A DNA stretch of 64,000 bases, taken from the NCBI RefSeq assembly GCF_012396505.1, contig NZ_JAAXPN010000001.1, positions 539,800 through 603,799 of the forward strand, in the 5' to 3' direction. Positions 36,926 to 46,049 of this stretch are shown here, one piece after another. Under the pieces are notes generated by a model. It was not told where the DNA came from. It searched no databases and worked only from the letters and a program-made list of their open reading frames with translations. This DNA is from Periweissella fabalis. GTDB lineage: Bacteria; Bacillota; Bacilli; Lactobacillales; Lactobacillaceae. Both the position numbers and the translations under genes were made by a program. The first letter of the stretch is position 1, and each line of letters begins with the position of its first letter.

Positions 36926-37591
36926 CTATTTATTTTGGCGGCTATGAATAACAGTTGCTATTTCATCAACTCGTTGTTTATTATCCGCGTAATACTTACT
37001 ATCCAATTGCTCAACCCGTGCAAATAAGGCGGCACTTGGTCGATTGAGCGTTAGGGCTATAATACCACGGCCAAATAAAGCAGCTACATTATCAGTATCA
37101 TAACTAAGTGCACGTCGGTATTCAACATCTGCTTTATCAAAATCTCCTAACGCTAGCCAAATGTCACCAACTAATATTAGTATCTTTACATCATCGGGTA
37201 ACATTTCTTGGGCGGTCAATGCATAAACTAATGCTTGTTGATATTGTTTTTGTTGCATAAAACTTTGTGCTATCATTACAAACGCATCGCCTTTAATCGT
37301 ATTATCAATAATTTTTTGATAATACTTCATTGCTTTTTGATATTCACCAGCCCCATAGTAGACGTTACCTAGGGTATACAGTAAACTTTGTTGGGCTTTA
37401 GCATCCGTTTTAAACAATCCTAGTGCTTTCATAATTAACTCCTCAGCACTTGCATAATCAGCTATTTGAACTAATACTATGCCCAAATCGTTATAATTAC
37501 GCCAATCATTAGGATTTTTATTAATCATGCTGACCAATTTTTTAATTGTTTGATCAACTTCATTAGCAAGTATACGTCGTTTCTCTTCCAT
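36926..37591 (-). CDS. TPR-repeat protein
   Basis: 221 residues, all helical, with at least four tetratricopeptide units (for example WRNYNDLGIVLVQIADYASAEELI and QSLLYTLGNVYYGAGEYQKAMKYY). No signal or membrane segment. Scaffold for protein-protein contacts; in many lactic acid bacteria a TPR protein sits beside recD2 and a phosphoglycerate-mutase-like gene, but its partner is unknown. Ends 24 bases before recD2 and follows the phosphatase gene by 17, so the three are one operon. Confidence 0.85.
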   Translation of the reverse strand: MEEKRRILANEVDQTIKKLVSMINKNPNDWRNYNDLGIVLVQIADYASAEELIMKALGLFKTDAKAQQSLLYTLGNVYYGAGEYQKAMKYYQKIIDNTIKGDAFVMIAQSFMQQKQYQQALVYALTAQEMLPDDVKILILVGDIWLALGDFDKADVEYRRALSYDTDNVAALFGRGIIALTLNRPSAALFARVEQLDSKYYADNKQRVDEIATVIHSRQNK

Positions 37592-37608
37592 ATCATCTTT
37601 TACCTATT

Positions 37609-38271
37609 TTAAATCGTATCCGTTGCACTTTTAGGAGCACTTAGATAATCTGTTTGATTTCGAATAATCTCTGTATAATGTTCATTATCCATAGTTTCTA
37701 AAATAGTCAATGAAGTATTACTAATACCCCCACGGGCACGTAGTTCAGCCAATGGAACTCCTAATAAAGCCCCGACTCCAGCTGTAATTGCTGCTCCATG
37801 TGATACAAACAATAAGTTCGCATCGGCTTTATTAGCTGCAACTGCATTATGAACTGTATTAGTAAAACGTTGGATTACTTCTTCAAAAGATTCTGCACCA
37901 ATTTGAGGACCGTCCCATAATTTAGGGTTCTCACGAAACCCAATGTATAGTTCAGGATACTGCATTTTAACATCAATAAATTTTTGCCCTTCCCATTTAC
38001 CAAGAGCAAATTCCTTCAAGCCACTCTTTAAAGTTAGCTGCGGATTACCTACCAAATAGGGCCATAATTCGATAGCTGTCTGACGAGCTCGCTTAATTGG
38101 GCTAGCGTAAACACGCTCAAATATGATGCCTTCAGCACGAAGATAAGTTCCTAACTGTTCAATTTGATGCCAACTTTCATTTAAAAGTTCAGAATCTCCA
38201 TTAGCACCTTGATAACGTCCTTCAAGGTTCCACTCCGTTTTACCGTGTCGTACAAAATACACTTTTGTCAT
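37609..38271 (-). CDS. Histidine phosphatase / phosphoglycerate mutase-like protein
   Basis: 220 residues from ATG 38271, seven bases after GGAGG; a GTG lies one codon upstream. Catalytic motif VRHGKTEWN with the phospho-accepting His at residue 9, second-half Arg in ASPIKRARQTA, acid Glu in LKEFALGKWEG and second His in VSHGAAITAG. Likely a phosphatase of the GpmB/PhoE type rather than a glycolytic mutase. Substrate open. First gene of the operon with the TPR protein and recD2. Confidence 0.88.
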   Translation of the reverse strand: MTKVYFVRHGKTEWNLEGRYQGANGDSELLNESWHQIEQLGTYLRAEGIIFERVYASPIKRARQTAIELWPYLVGNPQLTLKSGLKEFALGKWEGQKFIDVKMQYPELYIGFRENPKLWDGPQIGAESFEEVIQRFTNTVHNAVAANKADANLLFVSHGAAITAGVGALLGVPLAELRARGGISNTSLTILETMDNEHYTEIIRNQTDYLSAPKSATDTI

Positions 38272-38427
38272 CACTATTCCTCCGCTATGGTATTAATATT
38301 TAGTATATCATATATCAAAAATACAATACTTATCGAAGTTAAATTGATAATATTATGCTAAATATAAGTAAATAGATGTTTGCAAAAAATAATAAAAGGA
38401 ACTTTGGCATAGCTCAAACAATCTAAA

Positions 38428-38486
38428 AATAGACCCAAAAAGGCCAATGCGGAAATAAATTTTTCCTGGTCTTTTTGGGTCTATTT
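38428..38486. terminator. Large hairpin between the phosphatase operon and mprF
   Basis: Arms AAATAGACCCAAAAAGGCCA and TGGTCTTTTTGGGTCTATTT (20 bp, one mismatch) around 19 bases. It lies about 100 bases past the mprF stop and is its probable terminator. The rest of 38275-38586 holds a small CTGCTAAAAAGCAG hairpin and nothing else. Confidence 0.7.
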
Positions 38487-38586
38487 CAAATATATCTAAC
38501 TTCAAAAGTATGTTTTGATAGCAAACTACTGCTAAAAAGCAGTTATACCATCGAACTTTGTTTTTTATATTAACTTTTTTAATTAC

Positions 38587-41169
38587 TTATTTAGCATTGT
38601 ATTTTAAAACACTAAGCCGATGATTATTCTGTGATTCAACACTAGAATTATCTGCTACTAATAGAGCAATCATGACATACAGTATAAAACTTGTTTTTGA
38701 GTACGACGTATATCGTGCTCGCCATTCATCAGCATATTTTCCTTTAAATCGTCGTAAACCTTGGAACGAATAAAAATTTGTTCCAAATTGATAAACCAAA
38801 TTAGCAATTCGCTCTTCAGTAAAGCTACGATAATACGTTCCAACATTCGCTAATGGTGCCATACCAAGATTAAAATCTATATATCCTTGTTCTTGCATAT
38901 AGGTAAACAACTTAATAAACATGTAGTCCATTACGCCAGAAGGTGCTGCATCATTGAAGCGCATCAAATCAATTGAAATTTCAATGTTGTTATTACTATC
39001 CATAATTGTTGTAAATGCCACTATTTTGTCATCTACATCTTGAACAATCGCAATCGGTTGTCTTTGTAAATAACTTTCATTGAAGAAACCTAATGAAAAG
39101 CCTTTCTCTTTTCGGCCGTGCAGCCAATCATCGGATACTTTACGGATATCTTGTATAAATTCTGTATCAAATGGTGGTTGGATAATACTAAATTTAAACC
39201 CTTCACGTTCAAGCTTATTACACATCGTTCGTTCAGCTTTACGTTTTTTACCAGCTAAGGTAAATTCTGGCAGTTCAATATGTGCTTCCTCTCCCATTTT
39301 GATAAAGTTAAATCCAAACTCGTGCGCAAGCATTGCTATTTCTTGTGAGACTTCATAAAAAACTGGATCATAACCCAAATCATCACTATCATGGATGAAT
39401 TGTTCAATCGCCAATGGAAAATCAACGGAATTTCCGATTAAGTCACCCATTACAATCAACTTATTATTTACCGCTCTAAATTGAATTGCGACCGTATCTT
39501 CTTGGTTAGCATTTTGATAGAAATAAATACGCTTATCATTTAGATATGCTAATTGACTTGTGGAATTACCATTAAAAGTTGCAATAATATTATCAAGTCG
39601 TTGTTCATTTCCTTGCATTTGCTCACCGGGAACAATCCGATGACCTTCAAAGAAACGCTCAATTATAAAGGTAATGATTGTCACCATTACAATTGCAATG
39701 GCTCCTGATACCCAAACACTCATTGATGGGAATAAGATGAAATCAAGATGTTGCGGGCGAATAAAGCGAATATTTTTAAGAGCTGGTAAACTATAAACGC
39801 CGATAACTACATAAATGATTACAAGTATTGCCCAGATGAAACCATCAATAGTTCGTGCCTCCCAAGAATAGACAAATTGTTTGCGGAATAAACGTTTGCG
39901 GCTCAACCATACTAATAACATTAAAATAATCGCAAAAGCGACTGATAAATACGAAACTTCGTGATAAATCATATAGATAAGTGTAAATAGTAAAATTATT
40001 AAGGTTGGGTACAAAGCACGTTTAACTTTTGAAGTAATTCCTCGTGCTACCATTAATAACATGAATCCTAAAAGAATACTTGGAAATTCAGAAATAATAT
40101 TAGCAGACCATGGGTTTAAACGACGTAACCATTTCCAATACGTAAATGCATCAGGGACAGTTGCGTATAAAATCATTATCACTCCAGAAAAATATAGCAA
40201 ACCACTTACAATGCGATGCCCAATTGACATTAATATTTCGCCAGGAACATTATTATATCGCTCATTAAAAGTACTTCCAAAGCTATGAACTAATAATATT
40301 AAACCGATTGCGAATGGAATGAAATAATAAGCAATTCGATATAATAGTAACCATGCTAAAGCAAGTTCACGATTAACACCTAATTCGCTTAAACCAAGAA
40401 TCATAATGACATCAAAACTACCAATTGAACCTGGAATTAAAGAACAAATCCCAATTATTGTAGCGGCTATTAAGAGTGGTAATACTTGATGGAAGGGAAC
40501 AGGCATTCCAAGTGCCCAACCAGCAACAAAAAACGTTACAACAACTCCAGTCCATTCAAGAATAGAAATTCCGGTTACCTGTAACTTAAATTTTGTAGTT
40601 ATAACATTTTTATTTAAAGTTGACGTTATCCAAACAAACGGAATATAAAGCGTACCCCCAACTAACCAAATCCAAAAATTGCCTACATAATCAGTAGCTA
40701 CCCCAGTGAATACCATAATTAGTGCAATCAAGCTATAAAACGATAACCCGGACATAATAAACATAAATAGTCGTGTTAAAGTTGCGCCAAATTGCTTATT
40801 TTCTATTTTTTTGCCATAAAACTCAGTTCGAAGGCCAACACTGACAAAGCCGCCAAAACCAGCTAGATTATTAATTGTATTAATCACCCAACTACTTTCA
40901 AATAAATAGCTGAATTTTAATTTGTTATGTAGTGTTTTATTGAGTAAGTGATCATACGCCACCATTGGCGAGACCCCTATTAACCCTACAACAATTACCA
41001 AGATAATTTTCCAAATTGCAATACCACCAAATTGTCGTGCCAGTTCACCTGGCGAAATCGATTTACTAATTGAAATGATTTCAACAAAAACTGCTAGTGT
41101 AACAGTTGCAAGAAAAATTATTTCCAACCACTTTGAATATTTATGAAATAATGCTTTTATTTTTCTCAT
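38587..41169 (-). CDS. mprF: Phosphatidylglycerol lysyltransferase
   Basis: 860 residues. The N-terminal two thirds hold about 14 membrane helices (flippase region). The C-terminal part from about residue 530 is the soluble GNAT-fold aminoacyl-transfer domain, including FSLGFFNESYLQRQP and DLMRFNDAAPSGVMDYMFIKLF. It transfers Lys from Lys-tRNA to phosphatidylglycerol and flips the product outwards, lowering negative surface charge and sensitivity to cationic peptides. Its start overlaps the end of the hydrolase gene by 29 bases. Confidence 0.94.
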   Translation of the reverse strand: MRKIKALFHKYSKWLEIIFLATVTLAVFVEIISISKSISPGELARQFGGIAIWKIILVIVVGLIGVSPMVAYDHLLNKTLHNKLKFSYLFESSWVINTINNLAGFGGFVSVGLRTEFYGKKIENKQFGATLTRLFMFIMSGLSFYSLIALIMVFTGVATDYVGNFWIWLVGGTLYIPFVWITSTLNKNVITTKFKLQVTGISILEWTGVVVTFFVAGWALGMPVPFHQVLPLLIAATIIGICSLIPGSIGSFDVIMILGLSELGVNRELALAWLLLYRIAYYFIPFAIGLILLVHSFGSTFNERYNNVPGEILMSIGHRIVSGLLYFSGVIMILYATVPDAFTYWKWLRRLNPWSANIISEFPSILLGFMLLMVARGITSKVKRALYPTLIILLFTLIYMIYHEVSYLSVAFAIILMLLVWLSRKRLFRKQFVYSWEARTIDGFIWAILVIIYVVIGVYSLPALKNIRFIRPQHLDFILFPSMSVWVSGAIAIVMVTIITFIIERFFEGHRIVPGEQMQGNEQRLDNIIATFNGNSTSQLAYLNDKRIYFYQNANQEDTVAIQFRAVNNKLIVMGDLIGNSVDFPLAIEQFIHDSDDLGYDPVFYEVSQEIAMLAHEFGFNFIKMGEEAHIELPEFTLAGKKRKAERTMCNKLEREGFKFSIIQPPFDTEFIQDIRKVSDDWLHGRKEKGFSLGFFNESYLQRQPIAIVQDVDDKIVAFTTIMDSNNNIEISIDLMRFNDAAPSGVMDYMFIKLFTYMQEQGYIDFNLGMAPLANVGTYYRSFTEERIANLVYQFGTNFYSFQGLRRFKGKYADEWRARYTSYSKTSFILYVMIALLVADNSSVESQNNHRLSVLKYNAK

Positions 41170-41890
41170 TTATTGCCCTCTCTTTAATAAACTCAACGAC
41201 TTTCTTAGCAAATAAAATTGGATATGTTCTCCCATATGAATGATGCCCACCACTAATAATTTTTAGTTCACCATTAGGTAGTTCAGCGGCAATCCGTTTT
41301 GTATGTGACAAGCGGACAACATCATGATTGCCACTTATCACTAAAGTAGGTACTTTAATTGCATGTAAATCCGACCAGGTAATTGGTATGTCTTGCATCA
41401 AGAGCTTCTGAATCTGTGCATAGCGCCTAAATTTAGGTGCAATAATACTAATTATTTTAGTTATCCAATACATAATTTCATCAACTATTCGAACCCACAA
41501 TAATAACCCTGATGTTTTGATATTACCCGCATTTAATACTAAGCTTGCTAACCTTTGTGGATAATTTTTGGCAAAGACCAATGCAACATTAGCACCATCG
41601 CTAAATCCCATAATTGAAGTCTTGTCAATATTTTCAGCATCTAAAAGAGCTACCAAATCAGCGGCAATCTGTTCAAACGTTAAATTTTTAGCAGCATTAC
41701 TTGACTGGCCATGTGCTCGACTATCAAAAGTAATTACTTGAAAATCACGGCAATAAATTGCTAATTGTGCATCAAAGTAATGCCTGTTACTGGCATTACC
41801 ATGAATTAAGACTAAATTTTGTGCATTTTTACGTGGATAAAAATCATAAATAATACGAGATTCATCTTCAGTTATTAAAACCTTCTCCAC
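41141..41890 (-). CDS. Alpha/beta hydrolase coupled to mprF
   Basis: 249 residues from a GTG at 41890, chosen because GAGGTGAAAAGA precedes it and because the longer frame would run back through the terminator of the upstream gene. Oxyanion HGNAS near 35, nucleophile GFSDGAN near 95, Asp in VISGNHDVV and His in GGHHSYGR complete the triad. No membrane segment except a hydrophobic helical lid (MYWITKIISIIAP). It overlaps mprF by 29 bases, so an involvement in lipid metabolism is possible but not shown. Confidence 0.85.
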   Translation of the reverse strand: MEKVLITEDESRIIYDFYPRKNAQNLVLIHGNASNRHYFDAQLAIYCRDFQVITFDSRAHGQSSNAAKNLTFEQIAADLVALLDAENIDKTSIMGFSDGANVALVFAKNYPQRLASLVLNAGNIKTSGLLLWVRIVDEIMYWITKIISIIAPKFRRYAQIQKLLMQDIPITWSDLHAIKVPTLVISGNHDVVRLSHTKRIAAELPNGELKIISGGHHSYGRTYPILFAKKVVEFIKERAINEKNKSIIS

Positions 41891-41922
41891 TCTTTTCACC
41901 TCACCAACTTTTAAAGTTAAAA

Positions 41923-41954
41923 AAGGGCGTTTTGTCAACTGACAAAACGCCCTT
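41923..41954 (-). terminator. Terminator after the rhodanese gene
   Basis: AAGGGCGTTTTGTCA and TGACAAAACGCCCTT with a two-base loop and a T-run on the minus strand, nine bases beyond the rhodanese stop. Confidence 0.9.
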
Positions 41955-41962
41955 CTAAACAA

Positions 41963-42343
41963 TTAGTGTTTAGATGCCTTTTTCCCATGCCAACCTGTGA
42001 AACCACCTTTAAGAATATATACTTCAGTATATCCTTCTTTATGTAATTTTACTGCTGCACGAGTTGAAAGACGTGTGGTTGTATCATATAGTAAAACTGG
42101 TCGATCTTTACGTAAAGCAGCCAAACTTTGCGCAAACATTTGATAAGAAATGTTTCGAGCCCCCATAATGTGGGCATTGCGATAATCAGCATTTTCACGC
42201 AAGTCGATTACTTGACCCGCTGAAATTAATTCACCAAATTGCGCTTCATCAACATACTTTGCTGCACGTCGACCTACTATGTACCAGTATACATAATAAA
42301 CGACAAATAAAATAATGATAATACTCAAAACTAAATTCAACAT
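41963..42343 (-). CDS. Membrane-anchored rhodanese-like protein lacking the active-site Cys
   Basis: 126 residues: one N-terminal helix (LVLSIIIILFVVYYVYWYIV) followed by a rhodanese domain facing the cytoplasm (VIDLRENADYRNAHIMGARNIS; GYTEVYILKGGFTGW). In active sulfurtransferases a Cys opens the loop before Arg-Ser; here the loop is YDTTTRLSTRAA, with no Cys in the protein. Sulfur transfer is therefore unlikely and a binding role is more plausible. It resembles the YqhL/YibN group often found next to glucokinase, which is its upstream neighbour here. Confidence 0.88.
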   Translation of the reverse strand: MLNLVLSIIIILFVVYYVYWYIVGRRAAKYVDEAQFGELISAGQVIDLRENADYRNAHIMGARNISYQMFAQSLAALRKDRPVLLYDTTTRLSTRAAVKLHKEGYTEVYILKGGFTGWHGKKASKH

Positions 42344-42429
42344 CTATCTATAAGTTCCCTTCAAAAAAAATATCAATAAATCTATTATACCAATTATTTT
42401 AAGATTAAAACATAATTCTATGTAAATAA

Positions 42430-42463
42430 AAAACTGACTAAGTATTCCTACTTGGCCAGTTTT
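42430..42463. terminator. Hairpin between glk and the rhodanese gene
   Basis: AAAACTGACTAAGTA and TACTTGGCCAGTTTT, imperfect stem with flanking A/T runs, just beyond the glk stop. Confidence 0.65.
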
Positions 42464-42476
42464 AATTATGCTTATT

Positions 42477-43442
42477 CTAGTTACGAGCAAGTGATGCAGC
42501 ACCAATAACACCAGCATCGTTTCCTAATTCTGCAAGCTTAACTTTCGTTGACGTACGAACAGTTGCAAATGCAAATTGTTTAAAGTTTTCTTCAATACGG
42601 TTACGTAAGAATTCACCAGCAGCAGATACACCACCACCAATAACAACTGATGAAGGGTTCAAAATATTTGAAATATTTGCTGAGGCAAAACCTAAGTAAT
42701 AAGCAACTTTGTTTACTACTTCATTAGCTAAAAAATCACCATCTTTAGCTAGATCAAAAACAATCTTTGAAGTTACTTCATCACCATTATCAACTAGTGC
42801 TTTAAGTTGTGATTTACCAGCGTATTGTTCAGCAAAGTCGTGTGCTAAGTGGACAACCCCAGTTGCTGAAGCATATTGCTCAAGACAGCCATGATTTCCA
42901 CAAGTACATAGGTATCCGTTAGGTTCAACAATCATGTGACCAACTTCACCACCAGCTCCGGCAACACCATGGATTAAATCCCCATTAGCGATTAAACCAC
43001 CACCAACACCTGTTCCAAGTGTAATAAAGGCTACGTCTTGAGCGTTATTACCAGCACCACGCCATTGTTCACCTAAACCAGCAACGTTAGCATCATTATC
43101 AATCGTTAATGGTAAACCTGTACCAGCTTCGATTTGTGACTTAACGTTTTGTACATTTTCAGCACTCCAGTTTAAATTAAAAGCTCCTGAAACAGTTCCG
43201 TTTTCACGGTTAACAGTTCCTGGAGTTCCCATACCGATACCAATGATACGTTCTTTATCTAATTGGTAAAGGTCAAGGTGGTGGTTGATTGAATCAATAA
43301 TATCAGGGACGATGTGTGATCCGTCTTCTAATACGTTTGTCTTAACACTCCACTTTTGTTGAATTTCACCTTCAGCAGTTAAAATTGCGAACTTGATAGT
43401 TGTACCACCAAGGTCCACACCAATGAGTTTGTCTTTAGCCAT
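42477..43442 (-). CDS. glk: ROK-family glucokinase
   Basis: 321 residues. ATP-binding GVDLGGTTIKFAI at the N-terminus, sugar-binding/catalytic IDNDANVAGLGE, GVGGGLIANGDLIHG and the zinc motif CTCGNHGCLEQYAS near residue 180. It phosphorylates glucose to glucose-6-phosphate. It is an enzyme, not a repressor: no N-terminal HTH. Upstream of the rhodanese-like gene. A weak cre-like site lies 80 bases before the start. Confidence 0.95.
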   Translation of the reverse strand: MAKDKLIGVDLGGTTIKFAILTAEGEIQQKWSVKTNVLEDGSHIVPDIIDSINHHLDLYQLDKERIIGIGMGTPGTVNRENGTVSGAFNLNWSAENVQNVKSQIEAGTGLPLTIDNDANVAGLGEQWRGAGNNAQDVAFITLGTGVGGGLIANGDLIHGVAGAGGEVGHMIVEPNGYLCTCGNHGCLEQYASATGVVHLAHDFAEQYAGKSQLKALVDNGDEVTSKIVFDLAKDGDFLANEVVNKVAYYLGFASANISNILNPSSVVIGGGVSAAGEFLRNRIEENFKQFAFATVRTSTKVKLAELGNDAGVIGAASLARN

Positions 43443-43521
43443 AATCTAAACTTTTCCTTCTCTGTAAATAAAAATGCTTGTAAGAAAATTGAAATTTTCA
43501 ATACTTTTATTATCGCATGGA

Positions 43522-43537
43522 TGAAAGCGCTTTTTCA
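43522..43537. promoter_or_regulatory. Weak cre-like palindrome before glk
   Basis: TGAAAGCGCTTTTTCA resembles the perfect palindromic cre TGAAAGCGCTTTCA but carries two extra Ts, so it matches the standard 14-base consensus at only 12 positions. Confidence 0.35.
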
Positions 43538-43604
43538 AGTAATTTTTAATAAAACATTTTTTACCTTGAACTTTCAAACCATTTAATAAGCTGTTAACTC
43601 AATA

Positions 43605-45782
43605 TTATTTAGTATCCTTCACCTTAATTTGAGCAGCTGTACCAGTTACTATCATTGTTAATATTGTTGCTAAGATTACACCAATCATTGGATTGATCTT
43701 TAAACCAAATGGTATCAAAATACCTATAGCTAATAATAATGCACCAATATTGTAGGTAATAACCCACCAAAAATTGCGTTTAATTTTATTATTTGCCGCC
43801 TTAACCAAAGTTAAAAGTTGCAAAATATCAATAGGATTATCATTTACACTAACTATATCAGCGGCTTGAATTGCTATGTCAGTTCCTGCACCAATAGCAA
43901 TCCCTAGATCGGCTTGAGCAAGCGCTAGACTATCATTAACTCCATCACCAATCATCATTACTGCACCAGCTTGCTGATATTCACATACAAGCTGAGCTTT
44001 AGCATCTGGCTTCAATTGTGCCTTAACTTCAGGAATTGCTAAACTTTGTGCTACCCGCTTTGCCATCACCGGGTTATCACCAGTCAACATTACCGGGGTT
44101 ATTCCAAGCTTTTTTAATTCACGAATAAACTTGATTGCGGAGCTTTTTACTACATCACCTTGAGCAACAATACCGACCACTTTGTTTGTTGTTACCAAGA
44201 AGCTCACAGAGTTCCCAGCATCTGCTAATTTGTCAAAGTAATTTTGGTCAAAGGTAATCCCATTTTCAATCAAATAATCAATTGCAACCAATGCAAATCG
44301 TTGATTATTAATTACCCCTGTCACACCAACCCCAGGTTGATTTTCAATTTCAGAACCTCGCATTAAACCAACTTTTTTATTTTTAGCCATAGTGATAATT
44401 CCTTGGGCTAATGGATGCGTTGATCCATTTTCAAGTGTTGCCATAATTGCTAAGATATCAGAATCACTATATTCATCTGAAATTGATTTTAGCGTTCGAA
44501 TTTTAAAGTTTCCCTCAGTTAATGTCCCCGTTTTGTCCATCAAAGCATATTTAAGATTTGGTACTTTACTTAATGGTTGCAAATGTTGAACTAATAACCC
44601 ACTATGTGCCGCTAAAGTCATTAACCGGTCGGTAATTATTGGTATTACTAACCTTACTGTATGTGGGCTGGCAATCACTAGTACTGACACAGCTAACGGT
44701 AAAGCATTAAAAATTCCTGTATATAACGTCCCAAAGATTAATACACTGATTGCTAAAATCATGGTCAAATAAAACACGTACTTTTCGATTTTAGCTGCCT
44801 GTATTTGTACAGAGCTTTTTTGAGCCTGTGCTTGAATTAGCATTGCCTGCATTTTGGCTATAAAACTATCATTTTCAAGATGTGTTACCTTAATTGTGAT
44901 TGTTCCAATATCATTAATTGAGCCGCCAATAACTACATCATCAACTTGCTTAACAACCTGATTTACTTCACCAGTTAGCATTGACTCATTGACCGTAGTT
45001 TCACCCGCAATAATTATTCCATCTGTTGGTATTGTAGCCCCGCTTTGAATTCTTAAGTAATCACCAACTTGCAAATCAGTTATTGCAACTGTATCTATTT
45101 CACCATTATCGCCTACTCGTTGCACCTGTTGTGGTAATAATTTTGCTAAATCTTCTGTTGTAGTACCAACTTTAATCAAAGTTTGTTTTTCAAAAATTTG
45201 TCCTACAAGCATAATATCGACCAAGACTGCTAGTCCCAAGAAATACTCGCCAATAAATCCGCTTGGGTGTATGTAATTTATCACAGTTAGATAAGTACTA
45301 TACATATACGTCAATGTGAGCCCAATTGTACTAAGCAACATCGTGCTAGGTTGCTTACTTTTGACTTCTCGCCACGCAGCCTTAATAAACGGTAACCCAC
45401 CATATACATAAATTAATGTACTGAGTCCTAAAACTATCCATGTTTGGTATGGTATATTTTGTAGCGTGAATGGTAACGTTAGCCCAATTGGTTTAGACAA
45501 TAAAATAATTGGTATCGTTAAAACAATTGAAATCACTAGCGTAAGCTTAAGGCGATTAATAACTGATTGCTGTTGTTTATGGTTATCAGCATTTAATCGT
45601 TTTTTTGCTTGAGCTTCTAATACTTGATTATTTAGGTTATCTTTTACCCGTGAAACGGTCCCCATATCTTGTATATCATCTTTTAATATATCCCCATCCA
45701 AATCTTGATCAGTTGGTTTATCACGTCTTAAATCGCTAATTAACTGTTTTAGTTGCTCATCAGTTAATTTATTTTTGGCCAT
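43605..45782 (-). CDS. P-type ATPase of the CopB-like group with lost metal-site motifs
   Basis: 725 residues from the ATG at 45782 behind GGGAGGAC. Actuator loop LTGEVN, phosphorylation site MDKTGTLTEG near 415, HPLAQG, TGDNPVMAKR and GDGVNDSLALAQAD show an intact P-type pump core with eight membrane helices. No N-terminal heavy-metal domain or His-rich tail; the first 75 residues are charged. The transmembrane CPH/CPC site reads SPH near 371 (VIASPHTVRLVIP), and the last helices lack the usual MSxS metal motif (VILATILTMIVTGTA). Copper transport by the standard ligands is therefore doubtful and the ion is unknown. Confidence 0.85.
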   Translation of the reverse strand: MAKNKLTDEQLKQLISDLRRDKPTDQDLDGDILKDDIQDMGTVSRVKDNLNNQVLEAQAKKRLNADNHKQQQSVINRLKLTLVISIVLTIPIILLSKPIGLTLPFTLQNIPYQTWIVLGLSTLIYVYGGLPFIKAAWREVKSKQPSTMLLSTIGLTLTYMYSTYLTVINYIHPSGFIGEYFLGLAVLVDIMLVGQIFEKQTLIKVGTTTEDLAKLLPQQVQRVGDNGEIDTVAITDLQVGDYLRIQSGATIPTDGIIIAGETTVNESMLTGEVNQVVKQVDDVVIGGSINDIGTITIKVTHLENDSFIAKMQAMLIQAQAQKSSVQIQAAKIEKYVFYLTMILAISVLIFGTLYTGIFNALPLAVSVLVIASPHTVRLVIPIITDRLMTLAAHSGLLVQHLQPLSKVPNLKYALMDKTGTLTEGNFKIRTLKSISDEYSDSDILAIMATLENGSTHPLAQGIITMAKNKKVGLMRGSEIENQPGVGVTGVINNQRFALVAIDYLIENGITFDQNYFDKLADAGNSVSFLVTTNKVVGIVAQGDVVKSSAIKFIRELKKLGITPVMLTGDNPVMAKRVAQSLAIPEVKAQLKPDAKAQLVCEYQQAGAVMMIGDGVNDSLALAQADLGIAIGAGTDIAIQAADIVSVNDNPIDILQLLTLVKAANNKIKRNFWWVITYNIGALLLAIGILIPFGLKINPMIGVILATILTMIVTGTAAQIKVKDTK

Positions 45783-45951
45783 GGTTTTTGTCCTCCCAAA
45801 TTTTTGTATTACCTCATAATTACTGACAAAAGCATGTCCTACTAGTGCCATCGACATCTAGTTTACAATTGTAGTTTATCATTATATTTTAGCGAATTAA
45901 TTATCGTTCGTAAACAAGGAAAGATAATGATTATTTTGAATAACATAATAA

Positions 45952-46000
45952 AAATAGTGATTCAAAAAGCATGATTAAATACTTTCTTGAATCACTATTT
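45952..46000 (-). terminator. Terminator after the DUF3114-like gene
   Basis: AAATAGTGATTCAA and TTGAATCACTATTT around about 20 bases, followed by a T-rich stretch on the minus strand, 50 bases beyond the stop. Confidence 0.7.
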
Positions 46001-46049
46001 AATTACCTCAAACATTTTTCATACTTACAAATATTTCTAAAATTTATGA

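Noticed and set aside
37609..38271. Calling this gene the glycolytic phosphoglycerate mutase gpmA.
   Set aside because: Length and sequence fit the broad histidine-phosphatase group, and the genetic context is recD2/TPR, not glycolysis.
43605..45782. Naming the P-type ATPase copB or copA.
   Set aside because: The CPx/CPH and MSxS metal motifs needed for a copper assignment are not there.
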